64,000 bases of DNA, taken from Streptomyces sp. NBC_01445 (GTDB taxonomy: Bacteria > Actinomycetota > Actinomycetes > Streptomycetales > Streptomycetaceae). The DNA lies in assembly GCF_035918235.1 (NCBI RefSeq), contig NZ_CP109486.1, forward strand, positions 186,001 to 250,000, written 5' to 3'. The position numbers were made by a program, and so were the translations under genes. The stretch's first letter is position 1. Every line of letters starts with the position of its first letter. Under the pieces are notes generated by a model. That model saw only the letters and a program-made list of their open reading frames with translations, did no database searches and had not been told where the DNA came from. Below are positions 9,231 through 17,319 of this stretch, one piece after another.

Positions 9231-9300
9231 TTGAAGTGCTCTCCTCCCTTCGCAGGCTCAGGAAGGAGATTCCTGCTTACCTTGCGGCAGCGGGCTTGAC
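9231..9300 (-). ncRNA. Putative omega (right-end) RNA of TnpB
   Basis: TnpB nucleases use an RNA made from the 3' end of tnpB and the element right end, with the flanking DNA as guide. The tnpB stop is at 9277, and the right end with its imperfect hairpin lies between there and 9231. The guide would then be the minus-strand flank just below 9231, beginning CACGGCAGACCG. Only the position and hairpin are seen; the RNA itself is inferred, and its 5' extent is unknown. Confidence 0.4.
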
Positions 9301-10596
9301 GCCACGGGTGCGCCTGACGACTGCCCTCCCGGCAGCCGGGATCGCCACGAGGCCGATCCGGTACAGGTGCAAGACGTTCCGGGCCGCGTTCCAGTCGGCA
9401 TTCGCCGACCATCCGCAGTCCGGGTTCTTGCATACGAACGTGGCCTGGTCTTCCCGGCTGCCGGGCGTGATGAAACCGCACGCGGAGCAGCGCAGGGAGG
9501 TGTTCGGGGCGGGAACCTTGACCAGGGTGCCGCCGTTGCGGGCAGTTTTGTACGTCAGCATCGTCACGGTGCGACCCCACGCCTCCTGGCTGATGGAACG
9601 GTTCAGGCCGGACTTCTGCGCGACGTTCCTCCCCGGGTTCTCGATGGTTCCCTTGGCGGACTTGACCATGTTCGTGATCTGCAACTGCTCCACCACGACC
9701 GTGCCGTACTGCTTGGCGATGGCGGTGGCGGTCTTGTGCTGCCAGTCAGTGGCTCGGCGCGTGGCTCTTGCGCGGAGCTGCTTGATCTGGTCGTAGGTGG
9801 CGTGCAGCCGGTTCGAGCTGCGCTCTTTCGGCTTGCGGAAGGACTTGCGGTGCGCGGCGCGCTGTTCCAGGCGGAGCAGTTTGGCCTTCTCATCCGGGTT
9901 CAGCCACTTGTCCCGGTCGGCGGTGCCGTCCGGGAGTCGGGGCGGCCGGTCGTGGTCTTGGTGGTTGCCGTCGGACAGCGCGAGGGGCAGGTGCACCCCG
10001 GCGTCGATACCGACCTCGGGACCCTGGTGGGGCTCCGGCTTGGGCTCAAGGGTCTGGATACGGAAGGCGATGTGCCAGCCGAGCCCGTCTTTGACCAGCC
10101 GTGCCCCGGTGATCCGGTTCTCCTTGTTGGCGAGCTTGCCGACGGGGAGGTCCTTGGTCCAGCGGAACCGGACACGGCCCACCTTGGGGATGTTGACCAT
10201 GCCCCACCGTCGGTGCACCCGCTTGATCTGCAGATCCCGGCCCTGCGGGATGTCCACCGACAATGCCGTGCGGAAGCGGGCCTTGAAGTTCGGCTCGTCC
10301 GCACGCCCGTCCCAGCAGTTCCGCCACGCCTGGAAGTACGTCTTGAGTACCGCCTGCGCGGCCTGCGCGGGCAGCACCGCGTACCAGTCGATCTCCTTGC
10401 GGGCCTGCCGCAACGCCTGATCCATGCGCGTCAGAGCGCGCTGACACTTCGGCGTCATCCGCCACAGGTCGTGGAGCTGATTCCACATCGCGCGTGCCGC
10501 GTGCGCCTGGTCATCCATGAGCCGGACCTGTGCAGGCGTCAGCGCCAGCCGGGCGCGATGCCCGAACTGCCGCTTCTCCCACACGAGTTCGCCCAT
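9277..10596 (-). CDS. tnpB: TnpB RNA-guided nuclease (IS605 type)
   Basis: A 439-residue TnpB. The RuvC-like acidic residues are Asp198 in VGIDAG, Glu303 in VVVEQLQI and Asp401 in SANADWNAARN. A four-cysteine zinc finger (C370, C373, C389, C394) sits between the last two, and the N-terminal helical domain precedes them. All motifs are intact, so the protein may be active. In this family TnpB cuts the donor-free site after excision and so helps keep the element. ATG 10596 was chosen with TAGGGTG upstream; an in-frame GTG at 10605 is possible. Confidence 0.9.
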   Translation of the reverse strand: MGELVWEKRQFGHRARLALTPAQVRLMDDQAHAARAMWNQLHDLWRMTPKCQRALTRMDQALRQARKEIDWYAVLPAQAAQAVLKTYFQAWRNCWDGRADEPNFKARFRTALSVDIPQGRDLQIKRVHRRWGMVNIPKVGRVRFRWTKDLPVGKLANKENRITGARLVKDGLGWHIAFRIQTLEPKPEPHQGPEVGIDAGVHLPLALSDGNHQDHDRPPRLPDGTADRDKWLNPDEKAKLLRLEQRAAHRKSFRKPKERSSNRLHATYDQIKQLRARATRRATDWQHKTATAIAKQYGTVVVEQLQITNMVKSAKGTIENPGRNVAQKSGLNRSISQEAWGRTVTMLTYKTARNGGTLVKVPAPNTSLRCSACGFITPGSREDQATFVCKNPDCGWSANADWNAARNVLHLYRIGLVAIPAAGRAVVRRTRGVKPAAAR

Positions 10597-10622
10597 GACA
10601 ATCACCCTACTACGGTTGGCTT

Positions 10623-11054
10623 ATGTCACCACGATGGAACCCGAATCCTGACGTGCGCACCGGGCGCCACGTCGTCTACAACCTGCATGTCCACTTGGTT
10701 TTTGTTACCAAGTACCGGCGCAAGGCATTCACCGACGCCATGCTGACGCGCACTGAGGAGATCATGCGCGAGGTCTGCGCGGACTTCGAAGCCGACCTGA
10801 AGCAGTTCAACGGCGAACAGGATCACGTCCACCTGCTTGTGCACTACCCGCCCAAGGTCCAGCTCTCCAAACTGGTCAACTCCCTCAAGGGCGTCAGCTC
10901 CCGCAGGCTCCGCCAGGAACACAGCGCACACGTGCGCCGCTACCTGTGGGGCGGACACTTCTGGTCCGGCTCCTACTTCGCCGGATCCTGCGGCGGCGCA
11001 CCGCTGACCGTCGTCAAGCAGTACATCGAGAACCAGCAGCGCCCCACCGGCTGA
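10623..11054 (+). CDS. tnpA: IS200/IS605 transposase TnpA (Y1 HUH)
   Basis: A 143-residue single-strand transposase. It contains HVVYNLHVHLVFVTKYRR at the N-terminus, the HUH metal motif in QDHVHLLVHYPP and the catalytic tyrosine in VKQYIENQ near residue 137. The length matches the family. It works as a dimer on the hairpin ends of the element. Its start is 26 bp from that of tnpB on the other strand, so both may be driven from one short divergent promoter region. Confidence 0.9.
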   Translation: MSPRWNPNPDVRTGRHVVYNLHVHLVFVTKYRRKAFTDAMLTRTEEIMREVCADFEADLKQFNGEQDHVHLLVHYPPKVQLSKLVNSLKGVSSRRLRQEHSAHVRRYLWGGHFWSGSYFAGSCGGAPLTVVKQYIENQQRPTG

Positions 11055-11116
11055 GGACAACACTGCGGACCCGTGCGAACGCGCGGGTCAGAGCAGCCCT
11101 GAGATGGCCTTCACCC

Positions 11117-11132
11117 CCGCCGTAAACGGCGG
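11117..11132. repeat. Subterminal hairpin of the IS605 left end
   Basis: A perfect 6-bp inverted repeat with a TAAA loop (CCGCCG-TAAA-CGGCGG), 63 bp downstream of the tnpA stop and 20 bp inside the element boundary. TnpA recognises such hairpins in single-stranded DNA. Confidence 0.7.
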
Positions 11133-11152
11133 AGCACTGGCCAAGATCAAAG

Positions 11153-11285
11153 GTAGAGGCGCGTGGTGGGGTCGACCGGGTCGGTGAGGCCGAGCCGGTT
11201 GTGGGCGGCGGCGACGATCTCGTAGGCGCGGGCCAGCGCAAGACGCCTGCCTGCGTCCGTGCCGGGAGGGTCGACGTCTTGGTGT
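11153..11285 (-). pseudogene. DUF4037-like protein, central piece
   Basis: The leftward frame reads DAGRRLALARAYEIVAAAHN, then RLGLTDPVDPTTRLY, and stops being homologous where the IS605 element starts at 11152. It continues in frame with the C-terminal piece at 9230. Above about 11285 the sequence becomes the terminator of the next gene, so the N-terminal half of the original gene had already been lost. Confidence 0.5.
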
Positions 11286-11292
11286 CGGCGAA

Positions 11293-11319
11293 GGCGCCGG
11301 ACCTGGTTGGTCCGGCGCC
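11293..11319 (-). terminator. Strong hairpin terminator of the beta-propeller gene
   Basis: A perfect 11-bp stem (GGCGCCGGACC with GGTCCGGCGCC) and a 5-base loop, 67 bases beyond the stop codon of the leftward gene. There is no long U tract, as is common in Streptomyces. Confidence 0.75.
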
Positions 11320-11385
11320 TGTCGCGTTCACTCTTCGGCTGAGCGTGGTGCCTCGACCGGACGAGCCGTGATCACCGGTTGCTGG

Positions 11386-14019
11386 TCATTGCAGTTCGCG
11401 CACCGGCATGGTGTAGATGCCGCGCCCGTGGGTGGCCGCGTACAGCTTGTTGTCAGGGCCGATCTTGAGCTGGAGCACGGCCACCGCCGGCAGTGAGCCG
11501 ACCCGTTCCCACTTGGCGGTGTGCGGGCCGCGGTAGACGACTCCCAGGTCGGTCGCGACCGCGAGCCCGCCGCCCGGCAGGACGACCGCGGAGTCGGCCG
11601 GTACGTCCGGGAAGTTGCCGGAGACGTCCCTCCAGGTGGTGCCGCCGTCCTTGGTCTCGAAGACATGGCCGACTCCCGCGCCGGGGCCTTCGGTCCACTG
11701 CCGGGAGAAGCCGCTGACCGTGACGTAGGCGTGATCGGCGTTCTGCGGGTCGATGGCGAAGCCGCTCAGATAGCGGTTGGGTACCTTGCCCTCCACCGGC
11801 AGGCTGATCTGGTGCCAGCCGGTGCCGTCCGCGTTGCCGACCGCGATGCCGCGGGTGAAGCCCTGGTTGTTGCAGGGGCCGCACCACGCCGCGTACACCT
11901 TGCCGCCCGAGGACGCGACCGCGGTGGCGGTGTGGCCCTCGCCGAGGTCGAACGCGTTCGTCCACTCGGTGCTGCTGCGGATGGCGTATCCGTGGGTCTG
12001 CACCCACACATGCCGGCCGCCCGCGACCCAGGTCGAGCTGTCCTTCGCGTCCGCCGACATGGGAGCGACGAAGCGAGCCTCGCCGGTCGCGTTGTCTGGC
12101 GGGGCGACGGAGTACGAGGTGGCCTTGGACGGGTCGCTCTCCCAGGAGCCATCGTTGACGGCGCAGTCCTGGGTGACCTGGATCTGCAGGTAGACGTATG
12201 CCTGCGCTATGTTGCAGCCGTTGGCGGTGTCGGTGATCGTGTCGGTACCGTCACCGCCGAAGTTGGAGCCCATCACCTTGTCGTTGCTGCGCAGTTCCGA
12301 CTGGCCGTTGTCCTGCAGTCCGCCGGTGACCGAGACGCCGCCGTGGTCGAGGTCCTTGCCGATGCCCACCGAGAAGTACTGCAGGGTGTCGATGGTGCCG
12401 TCGTTCAGTGAGGTCCAGTCGGTGGCGTGGCCGTCCGCGTCCTGGGAGCCGTGGACGGGGCGCTTGTACGCGCCGCCGTCGTTGCCGACGTAGACGTACG
12501 GCTTCCCGTGGTAACGGCCGATCGCGATGCCGTGCTGGTCGGAGTGCGTGGTCGGGTTGCAGTCACCGGTCTGCTTGCTCGGATCGATGTTCCAGCAGGG
12601 GAAGTTGAAGTTCCAGTACGGGCCGACGGTAGACCACTGGGTACCGCCGTTCTGGCTCTCGTAGACCTCCTCGAGACCCGCGTACACGTGGTCGGCGTTC
12701 GCCGGGTCCACGGACAGGAACTGGTTGTACCAGGCCTGCACGCCGGGCATGTAGCCCGCGGTGGTGAGCGCCGAGCCGGAGGCCGCGAGCTGATGGTAGT
12801 CGGCAGTCTTCGTCCAAGGGCCGAACGGTGAGCCGGACTTGGAGACGTAGATGCCCTCCAGCGAGCTGTCCGGATTGTTCGCGAGCTGCTTCGGCGACTG
12901 GTCGATCGCGTAGTAACGAGAGCCGTCGGCGGACGCGGCGAAGGTGACCTCGCCGACGGTGGCCGAGTCCGACGGCAGGTCGCCCAGGCCGGTCGTCACC
13001 CTCTGCCAGGTGCCGTTGTGCTGAGCGAAGAAGCCGTTGTATTCGTCACCGCTGCGCCAGCCGACCGCGAGTAGGACCTTGGAGGGGTCCTTGGGGTCGA
13101 CGGCGATGTCGTTGGTGATGTTCTTGTACGGGGCGTCGGGGTCGTTGGCCTTGGAGTGGCCCGGCAGGTAGTCCGGGTTCGGGGCGTACTCCAGTTTCCA
13201 GGAACCGGACAGCCGCATCGTGGAGTGACTCCACACACCTTCGCTGGTGGCCGCCCACACCTTGCCGGCGCCGAACCGCAGCTGATGGATGGTGGTGCTC
13301 TCCAGCTCGTCGCCGCCGACCCGGCTGCGCGTCGAGAACGAACCGTGGTGCGGGCTAGACAGCACGTAGACGCCGCTGCCGAGATAGGCGTCCGCGTTGG
13401 TGGTCGCCTCGCCAGTGCCGAGCCACAGCCGGCCAGCCGTGTCCAGGGTAAGGGCGCCGGTGGCCTGCGTCGGGAGCTTGTCGCTGATGGGCGTCCAGTG
13501 GCCGCCGCCGGTACTCGAGCGCCAGACGCCGCCTCCCGCGCTGCCCGCGTACACATAGCCATCATTGTCGGCGGCCATCGCGGCCATCCGGCCGGTGACC
13601 ATACCGGAGCCACCGCTTGAGTTGGAGTCATAGTCGCGGTAACGCGAATCGTCGGAGTTGTACGGCAGATCAGTGATGTTCTTCCACCTGCTACCGGCGC
13701 GGCGCAGGCCGTCCAAGCTGCTCCACGCAGCCCCGTACGCGCCTGGCGCGACCACGCCCGGGGAGGTACGCGCCTCGGCAAACTGGTCCGCGCCCTCGGC
13801 GATCTCATCGGACTCGTTACCGTCGTCGTCATCCGACAGGCTGGCGGTCAAGTGGGCATGAGCCGACTCGCGCTGATGAGCGAGCCTGTCCATCGTGCGG
13901 ACGCCGAACGGGTTCGGCGTGCCACCGGACACTGCGCCTGCCGGTACGGCGACGAGTGCGGCGGATGCAGTGATGGCACAGATCGTGAACCATCGTCTCT
14001 TACGGGCAGATGATGCCAC
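11386..14019 (-). CDS. Secreted BNR/sialidase-like beta-propeller protein
   Basis: An 877-residue exported protein. GTG 14019 has GGAGGG 6 bases upstream. Residues 1-35 are a Sec signal peptide (KRRWFTICAITASAALVAVP). The rest shows repeated blades with Asp-box/BNR-like segments: GGGVWRSSTGGGHW, DTAGRLWLGTGE, ESQNGGTQWSTVG, FETKDGGTTWRDVSG. This resembles GH74-type xyloglucanases and sortilin/VPS10 propellers. Clear catalytic residues cannot be assigned by eye, so a glycosidase role is not proven. A strong terminator follows, so it is probably transcribed alone. Confidence 0.8.
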   Translation of the reverse strand: MASSARKRRWFTICAITASAALVAVPAGAVSGGTPNPFGVRTMDRLAHQRESAHAHLTASLSDDDDGNESDEIAEGADQFAEARTSPGVVAPGAYGAAWSSLDGLRRAGSRWKNITDLPYNSDDSRYRDYDSNSSGGSGMVTGRMAAMAADNDGYVYAGSAGGGVWRSSTGGGHWTPISDKLPTQATGALTLDTAGRLWLGTGEATTNADAYLGSGVYVLSSPHHGSFSTRSRVGGDELESTTIHQLRFGAGKVWAATSEGVWSHSTMRLSGSWKLEYAPNPDYLPGHSKANDPDAPYKNITNDIAVDPKDPSKVLLAVGWRSGDEYNGFFAQHNGTWQRVTTGLGDLPSDSATVGEVTFAASADGSRYYAIDQSPKQLANNPDSSLEGIYVSKSGSPFGPWTKTADYHQLAASGSALTTAGYMPGVQAWYNQFLSVDPANADHVYAGLEEVYESQNGGTQWSTVGPYWNFNFPCWNIDPSKQTGDCNPTTHSDQHGIAIGRYHGKPYVYVGNDGGAYKRPVHGSQDADGHATDWTSLNDGTIDTLQYFSVGIGKDLDHGGVSVTGGLQDNGQSELRSNDKVMGSNFGGDGTDTITDTANGCNIAQAYVYLQIQVTQDCAVNDGSWESDPSKATSYSVAPPDNATGEARFVAPMSADAKDSSTWVAGGRHVWVQTHGYAIRSSTEWTNAFDLGEGHTATAVASSGGKVYAAWCGPCNNQGFTRGIAVGNADGTGWHQISLPVEGKVPNRYLSGFAIDPQNADHAYVTVSGFSRQWTEGPGAGVGHVFETKDGGTTWRDVSGNFPDVPADSAVVLPGGGLAVATDLGVVYRGPHTAKWERVGSLPAVAVLQLKIGPDNKLYAATHGRGIYTMPVRELQ

Positions 14020-14240
14020 CGTGTTCCCTCCCGAACGGCCTGTCTAGCCGATCGGGATAGACCTGATCACGGTCACTGGCGCAAGTCCGGTCCCGCGTAC
14101 GAGATTTAGCCAAATATTTGTCAGGCCCCTGCCACAACGCAGCCAGAGACGGTCACCGCGCCCGAAGGCCGCTTGCGCGCGCCACATCCACCCGGCTCGT
14201 ACCCGCATAAGAGGCTGGCGGCCTGGAGGATGACCATGAA

Positions 14241-14265
14241 AGGCCACCCCTGGCGGGGGTGGCCT
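14241..14265 (-). terminator. Hairpin terminator after the secreted HNH-like gene
   Basis: A perfect 10-bp stem (AGGCCACCCC with GGGGTGGCCT) with a 5-base loop, 26 bases after the stop of the leftward gene at 14291. Confidence 0.75.
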
Positions 14266-14290
14266 CGCTGGTCGGCAGTGCCGGGTCCGG

Positions 14291-14815
14291 TCAGCCGATT
14301 CCGGTGACCTGCAGCGCGGTTGTCCAGTTGTTCTTGATGGCGCTGCGTGCGGCGGAGAGGGTGATCGTGCCGTTGCACACCGCGTTCTTCAGCTTGGTCT
14401 CGGTGCCGTCCTTGGTGTGTGCGGTCTGCCCGCCCGAGTACGGCTCCGGCCACAGGTTCTTCGGGTCGCGCGGGGCGCCGCCGAGCTCGAGCGGCACCAG
14501 GTGGTCCTCCTCGTAAGACGTCATGGCGGTGTCGGCGTACCCGTAGTCGATGATCCCCTGGGCTTTCAAGGGGTTGGTGTAGGAGGTGGGCGGGCGGACC
14601 GTCGCGGTCCACCCCGAGACGCAGATCGTGGAGCCGATCGTCGACTGCGTGACATCCGGGTTGTAAGCACCCGGCGTGCACGACGGGTCGGACAGCGGCA
14701 GATAGGACTGCGAGCAGGTGGATGCGTGGGCTGCTGTACCAGTGGCCAGGATCAGGCCGGCGGCGGTCATCCCGACAGCAGTAAAAGTGGCGGTGAGGCG
14801 GCGCATCGGTCGCAT
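14291..14815 (-). CDS. Secreted HNH-like protein
   Basis: A 174-residue protein. ATG 14815 is preceded by GGGAG and starts a Sec signal peptide (MRPMRRLTATFTAVGMTAAG, ending near TAAHAS). The mature part has three or more cysteines and the segment SYEEDHLVPLELGG followed by PKNLWPEP. This D-H...N-L-W-P pattern is typical of HNH nuclease-like secreted proteins in Streptomyces. A nuclease function is inferred from the motif only. It has its own terminator and lies in tandem with the propeller gene, about 270 bp upstream. Confidence 0.7.
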   Translation of the reverse strand: MRPMRRLTATFTAVGMTAAGLILATGTAAHASTCSQSYLPLSDPSCTPGAYNPDVTQSTIGSTICVSGWTATVRPPTSYTNPLKAQGIIDYGYADTAMTSYEEDHLVPLELGGAPRDPKNLWPEPYSGGQTAHTKDGTETKLKNAVCNGTITLSAARSAIKNNWTTALQVTGIG

Positions 14816-15150
14816 GAGGGGGGCTCCCGCAAGTGTTGGCCCGGGGCGGAGTTCCGGGCGCCTGACGGCATGACACCACCACCCGGGTCTATGCGGGTAG
14901 ACCCAAACGGTGAACAATCCGTGGCTGACTCACCGCAACTGCGACGTGTGCGGCGGCAGTTGCGTGACCGACCAGGATTGAGGAGCGCGCCGCCCGACTG
15001 TCCGTGCAGTACGTGGCGAGGGCCGCCTGCACGATCAGCTCGTCCAGGCCGGGCTCGCGGCGCCGGCCGCGCAGGACCAGTGCGAGATGTCGGCGCGCTT
15101 CGGCGAGCAGGTGGCGGCGGTGGAACCGGCCGCGGGACTGTAAAAAGAAC
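14816..15150. other. Intergenic region flanking ISL3
   Basis: 335 bp holding the promoter side of the secreted HNH-like gene. No gene was recognised. Just before the ISL3 element lies GGGACTGTAAAAAGAAC, nearly identical to the IS256-type terminal sequence at 524-541, so the ISL3 element may sit in or beside an older IS end. Confidence 0.4.
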
Positions 15151-16760
15151 GGCCCTGTCTCACTTTCGGTGGTGACGAAGGGTGATGTCATCCGAGGAGG
15201 ATGCGGTGACGGAGGAGGGTGAAGCCCGCGCGGCCGTGCATCTGGCGCGCGATCAGCTTGGTCTTGGTGTTGACGCCCTCGGTCGGTCCGTTGCTGTACG
15301 GGAGTGTGAACGCGGCGATCACGGCGTCGAGGTCGCGCTCCAGACCCCGAGTGAAGGCGTCCAGATGCGGCAAACCGGCAGCGTGGACCTGGGTGATCCA
15401 GAGCTCGAGCGCGTCGGCATTTCCCGCGGTGTGCTTCAGGAGCGGGGCAAAGTCCCTGATGCAAGCGGCCAGTTCGGTCATCTCGGGGCAGGCAGCGGTG
15501 AGCTTGGCCAGGAGGTCGTGCTGCTCGGCCTTGAGGTTGTCGGGCCTGGTGAGGAGCATCCGGGCGAGCCTGCGGTCGGCGTCCGCGCGGCCTTGGTTGA
15601 TGTACTTGTGTAGAAGGTTGAGGCAGCCCGTGAAGCCGAGGGCTTTGATCTCTTCGAAGAGGTGCCCGACGGGGACGCCGGGGTCCTCGGCCCGCTGTTT
15701 ACGCAGGTGCTCGCGGTAGGGATCGACCAGGCTGGCGCGGTACTTGGGGACGCGGAGCATCCTCTCGGGCCGATCAGCGCGGGCGTAGCGTTTGACGGTG
15801 TTCAGAGCCAGTTGAAGTCGGCGGGCGCATTCGAGCAGGCCCACGCCCTGGTTAAGGAGGTCGTGGACCTGGTGCCAGCGCTCCAGGGTGGTCTGTGCAC
15901 GGGGTCCGTCATACAAGGGCGCGTCCAGCACTGTGGCCCAGCAGTTGCTGTGCGCCTTGACCTCGCTCAGGGCGGCTTCGCACAGGTTGTGCCATATATG
16001 CCAGCGATCACCAACCTGCACCGCGTCGGGCAGGGCACGGCGAATCGCCTCGGCGTAGGTCGCGGAGCCGTCACGGCATACGACCTCGACGCCCGGATGA
16101 GCGCGCAACCATGTCTCCAGGGTGTCGGCCGTGCGGTCGGGCAGCACGTCGATCCGCTTGTGGGTCTCGGCGTCGATCACCACGGTGGCATAGCGGTGCC
16201 GTCGGCGCAGAGCGAAGTCGTCGACGCCGATCACACGGGGTATTCGCTCGGTGGGCAGGGGGATGCGCAGCAGGGTGCGCAAGGCGGTATGACGCGAGAC
16301 GCCCACCGCGCGTATCGCCGGCAAACGAGCCCCTGCTCGGCCCGCTAACTCCTTGACTACAGACTTGACTTGGCTGGTCAGACGAGCCGTGCGGCGCTGG
16401 TATCGCTCCAGCACTCCGGGCACCTGCTCACGGAACGTGTGACGGCAACCGCGCGTGGGACACACCAGACGCCGCACCCGCACACGGACTACTGCCCGTC
16501 GCCCGTCCACCGGTACGTCGGCCACCGTCCGCAGATGAAAGCCATGCACCCGCCCGGACGGCGCCCCGCAGCCCGGGCACGGCACCGTGTTCGCCGGCGT
16601 CCGTGCTCGCACCAGGATCCGCTCGCCCTCGTCGGTCACGTCCTCGATGACCAGCGGCGACAGTCCCGAAAACACCACATCTACAAGCTCGTTGACATCT
16701 CGCACGTGATTGTCAACGACCCTGCCAACCCTCCGTCACCACCGAAAGTGAGACAGGGCC
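15151..16760 (-). mobile_element. ISL3-family insertion sequence, complete
   Basis: A 1,610-bp element bounded by inverted repeats that match at 32 of 33 positions (GGCCCTGTCTCACTTTCGGT and onward). It holds one intact leftward transposase. The 8 bases on each side (AAAAGAAC and GTTGATTG) are not a direct repeat, so the usual 8-bp target duplication is missing. This suggests rearrangement after insertion. Confidence 0.9.
15188..16705 (-). CDS. ISL3-family transposase
   Basis: A 505-residue transposase. The N-terminal zinc-binding region has CPGCGAPSGRVHGFH and CPTRGCRHTF, followed by a helix-turn-helix region. The DDE core includes VIGVDDFALRR (first Asp near 175), a GDRWHIWHN segment, and the C-terminal YSNGPTEGVNTKTKLIARQM carrying the Glu. 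Length and motifs are complete, so it is probably functional. It fills nearly all of the element. Confidence 0.9.
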   Translation of the reverse strand: MRDVNELVDVVFSGLSPLVIEDVTDEGERILVRARTPANTVPCPGCGAPSGRVHGFHLRTVADVPVDGRRAVVRVRVRRLVCPTRGCRHTFREQVPGVLERYQRRTARLTSQVKSVVKELAGRAGARLPAIRAVGVSRHTALRTLLRIPLPTERIPRVIGVDDFALRRRHRYATVVIDAETHKRIDVLPDRTADTLETWLRAHPGVEVVCRDGSATYAEAIRRALPDAVQVGDRWHIWHNLCEAALSEVKAHSNCWATVLDAPLYDGPRAQTTLERWHQVHDLLNQGVGLLECARRLQLALNTVKRYARADRPERMLRVPKYRASLVDPYREHLRKQRAEDPGVPVGHLFEEIKALGFTGCLNLLHKYINQGRADADRRLARMLLTRPDNLKAEQHDLLAKLTAACPEMTELAACIRDFAPLLKHTAGNADALELWITQVHAAGLPHLDAFTRGLERDLDAVIAAFTLPYSNGPTEGVNTKTKLIARQMHGRAGFTLLRHRILLG

Positions 16761-16919
16761 GTTGATTGGACAGTCCCGGGCGGCAGCGTGACGTCGCGCT
16801 ACTGCGTCCGGGTAGGCGTGATTGTAGAAGGTGAAGTTGCCCGGAACGTTGTGCGTCCCGGTCAGCATGCGCGGGACGCAGTCGCGAAGCTCCTGGGAGA
16901 GTTGCAGGTCTCAGCTGTC

Positions 16920-17258
16920 TCAGGCCGCGGTCGTCGGGTTCGCTGATTCGGCGGCGCGGCGGTATTCGGCGTTGATGCGCTGGGCCTCTTCGAGCTGGTC
17001 TTCGAGGATGACGATGCGGCAGGCGGCCTCGACGGGGGTGCCCTGATCGACAAGCTCACGCGCGCGGGCCGCGATGCGCAGCTGGTAGCGGGAGTAGCGG
17101 CGGTGGCCGCCCTCGGAGCGCAGCGGGGTGATCAGGCGGGCTTCGCCGATGGCACGCAGGAAGCCCTGGGTGGTGCCGAGCATGGCGGCGGCCCGGCCCA
17201 TCGTGTAGGCGGGGTAGTCGTCGTCATCGAGACGGCCGAATGAATCGTCTGCTGTCAT
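16920..17258 (-). CDS. MerR-type helix-turn-helix regulator, short
   Basis: A 112-residue DNA-binding protein. ATG 17258 follows GAGAGG at a 5-base distance. Residues about 15-85 form a MerR-type winged helix (YTMGRAAAMLGTTQGFLRAI, GGHRRYSRYQL), followed by a short coiled dimer helix (VILEDQLEEAQRINAEYRRA). There is no effector domain. It stands next to heat-shock-related genes, so a role in stress control is possible. A 14-bp perfect inverted repeat lies 25 bases upstream. Confidence 0.8.
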   Translation of the reverse strand: MTADDSFGRLDDDDYPAYTMGRAAAMLGTTQGFLRAIGEARLITPLRSEGGHRRYSRYQLRIAARARELVDQGTPVEAACRIVILEDQLEEAQRINAEYRRAAESANPTTAA

Positions 17259-17283
17259 TACACCTCTCTGTGGAACGCGTGGA

Positions 17284-17315
17284 GGGGCCCTGGTGCCGTA
17301 TGGCACCAGGGCCCC
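17284..17315. terminator. Perfect 14-bp hairpin upstream of the MerR-type gene
   Basis: GGGGCCCTGGTGCC and GGCACCAGGGCCCC pair around a GTAT loop. It lies 25 bases upstream of the start of the leftward regulator. It could be a terminator, a leader attenuator for that gene, or an operator. Its perfection and position in the leader make attenuation attractive, but nothing here proves it. Confidence 0.5.
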
Positions 17316-17319
17316 GAAG

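Larger units (their letters stand above)
9231..11152. mobile_element. IS200/IS605-family element with divergent tnpA and tnpB
   Basis: The element carries a leftward tnpB and a rightward tnpA that diverge from a 26-bp gap. The tnpA-side end has a perfect hairpin at 11117-11132 (CCGCCG-TAAA-CGGCGG). The tnpB-side end has imperfect inverted arms at about 9238-9270 (CTCCTTC against GAAGGGAG on the minus strand). Boundaries were set by the reading frame of the interrupted DUF4037-like gene, which is restored exactly when 9231-11152 is removed. There is no target duplication, as expected for HUH transposition. Both genes look intact. Confidence 0.8.

Noticed and set aside
9367..10746. 459-residue rightward open frame over tnpB
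   Set aside because: It is the antisense of an intact TnpB gene, whose motifs are certain. Long antisense frames are common at high GC.
11146..11150. TTGAT as the target motif of the IS605 element (as in ISDra2)
   Set aside because: Using it as the boundary breaks the DUF4037-like frame. Placing the end two bases beyond, after CTCTAC, restores it exactly.
11521..12411. 296-residue rightward open frame
   Set aside because: Antisense shadow of the secreted beta-propeller gene.
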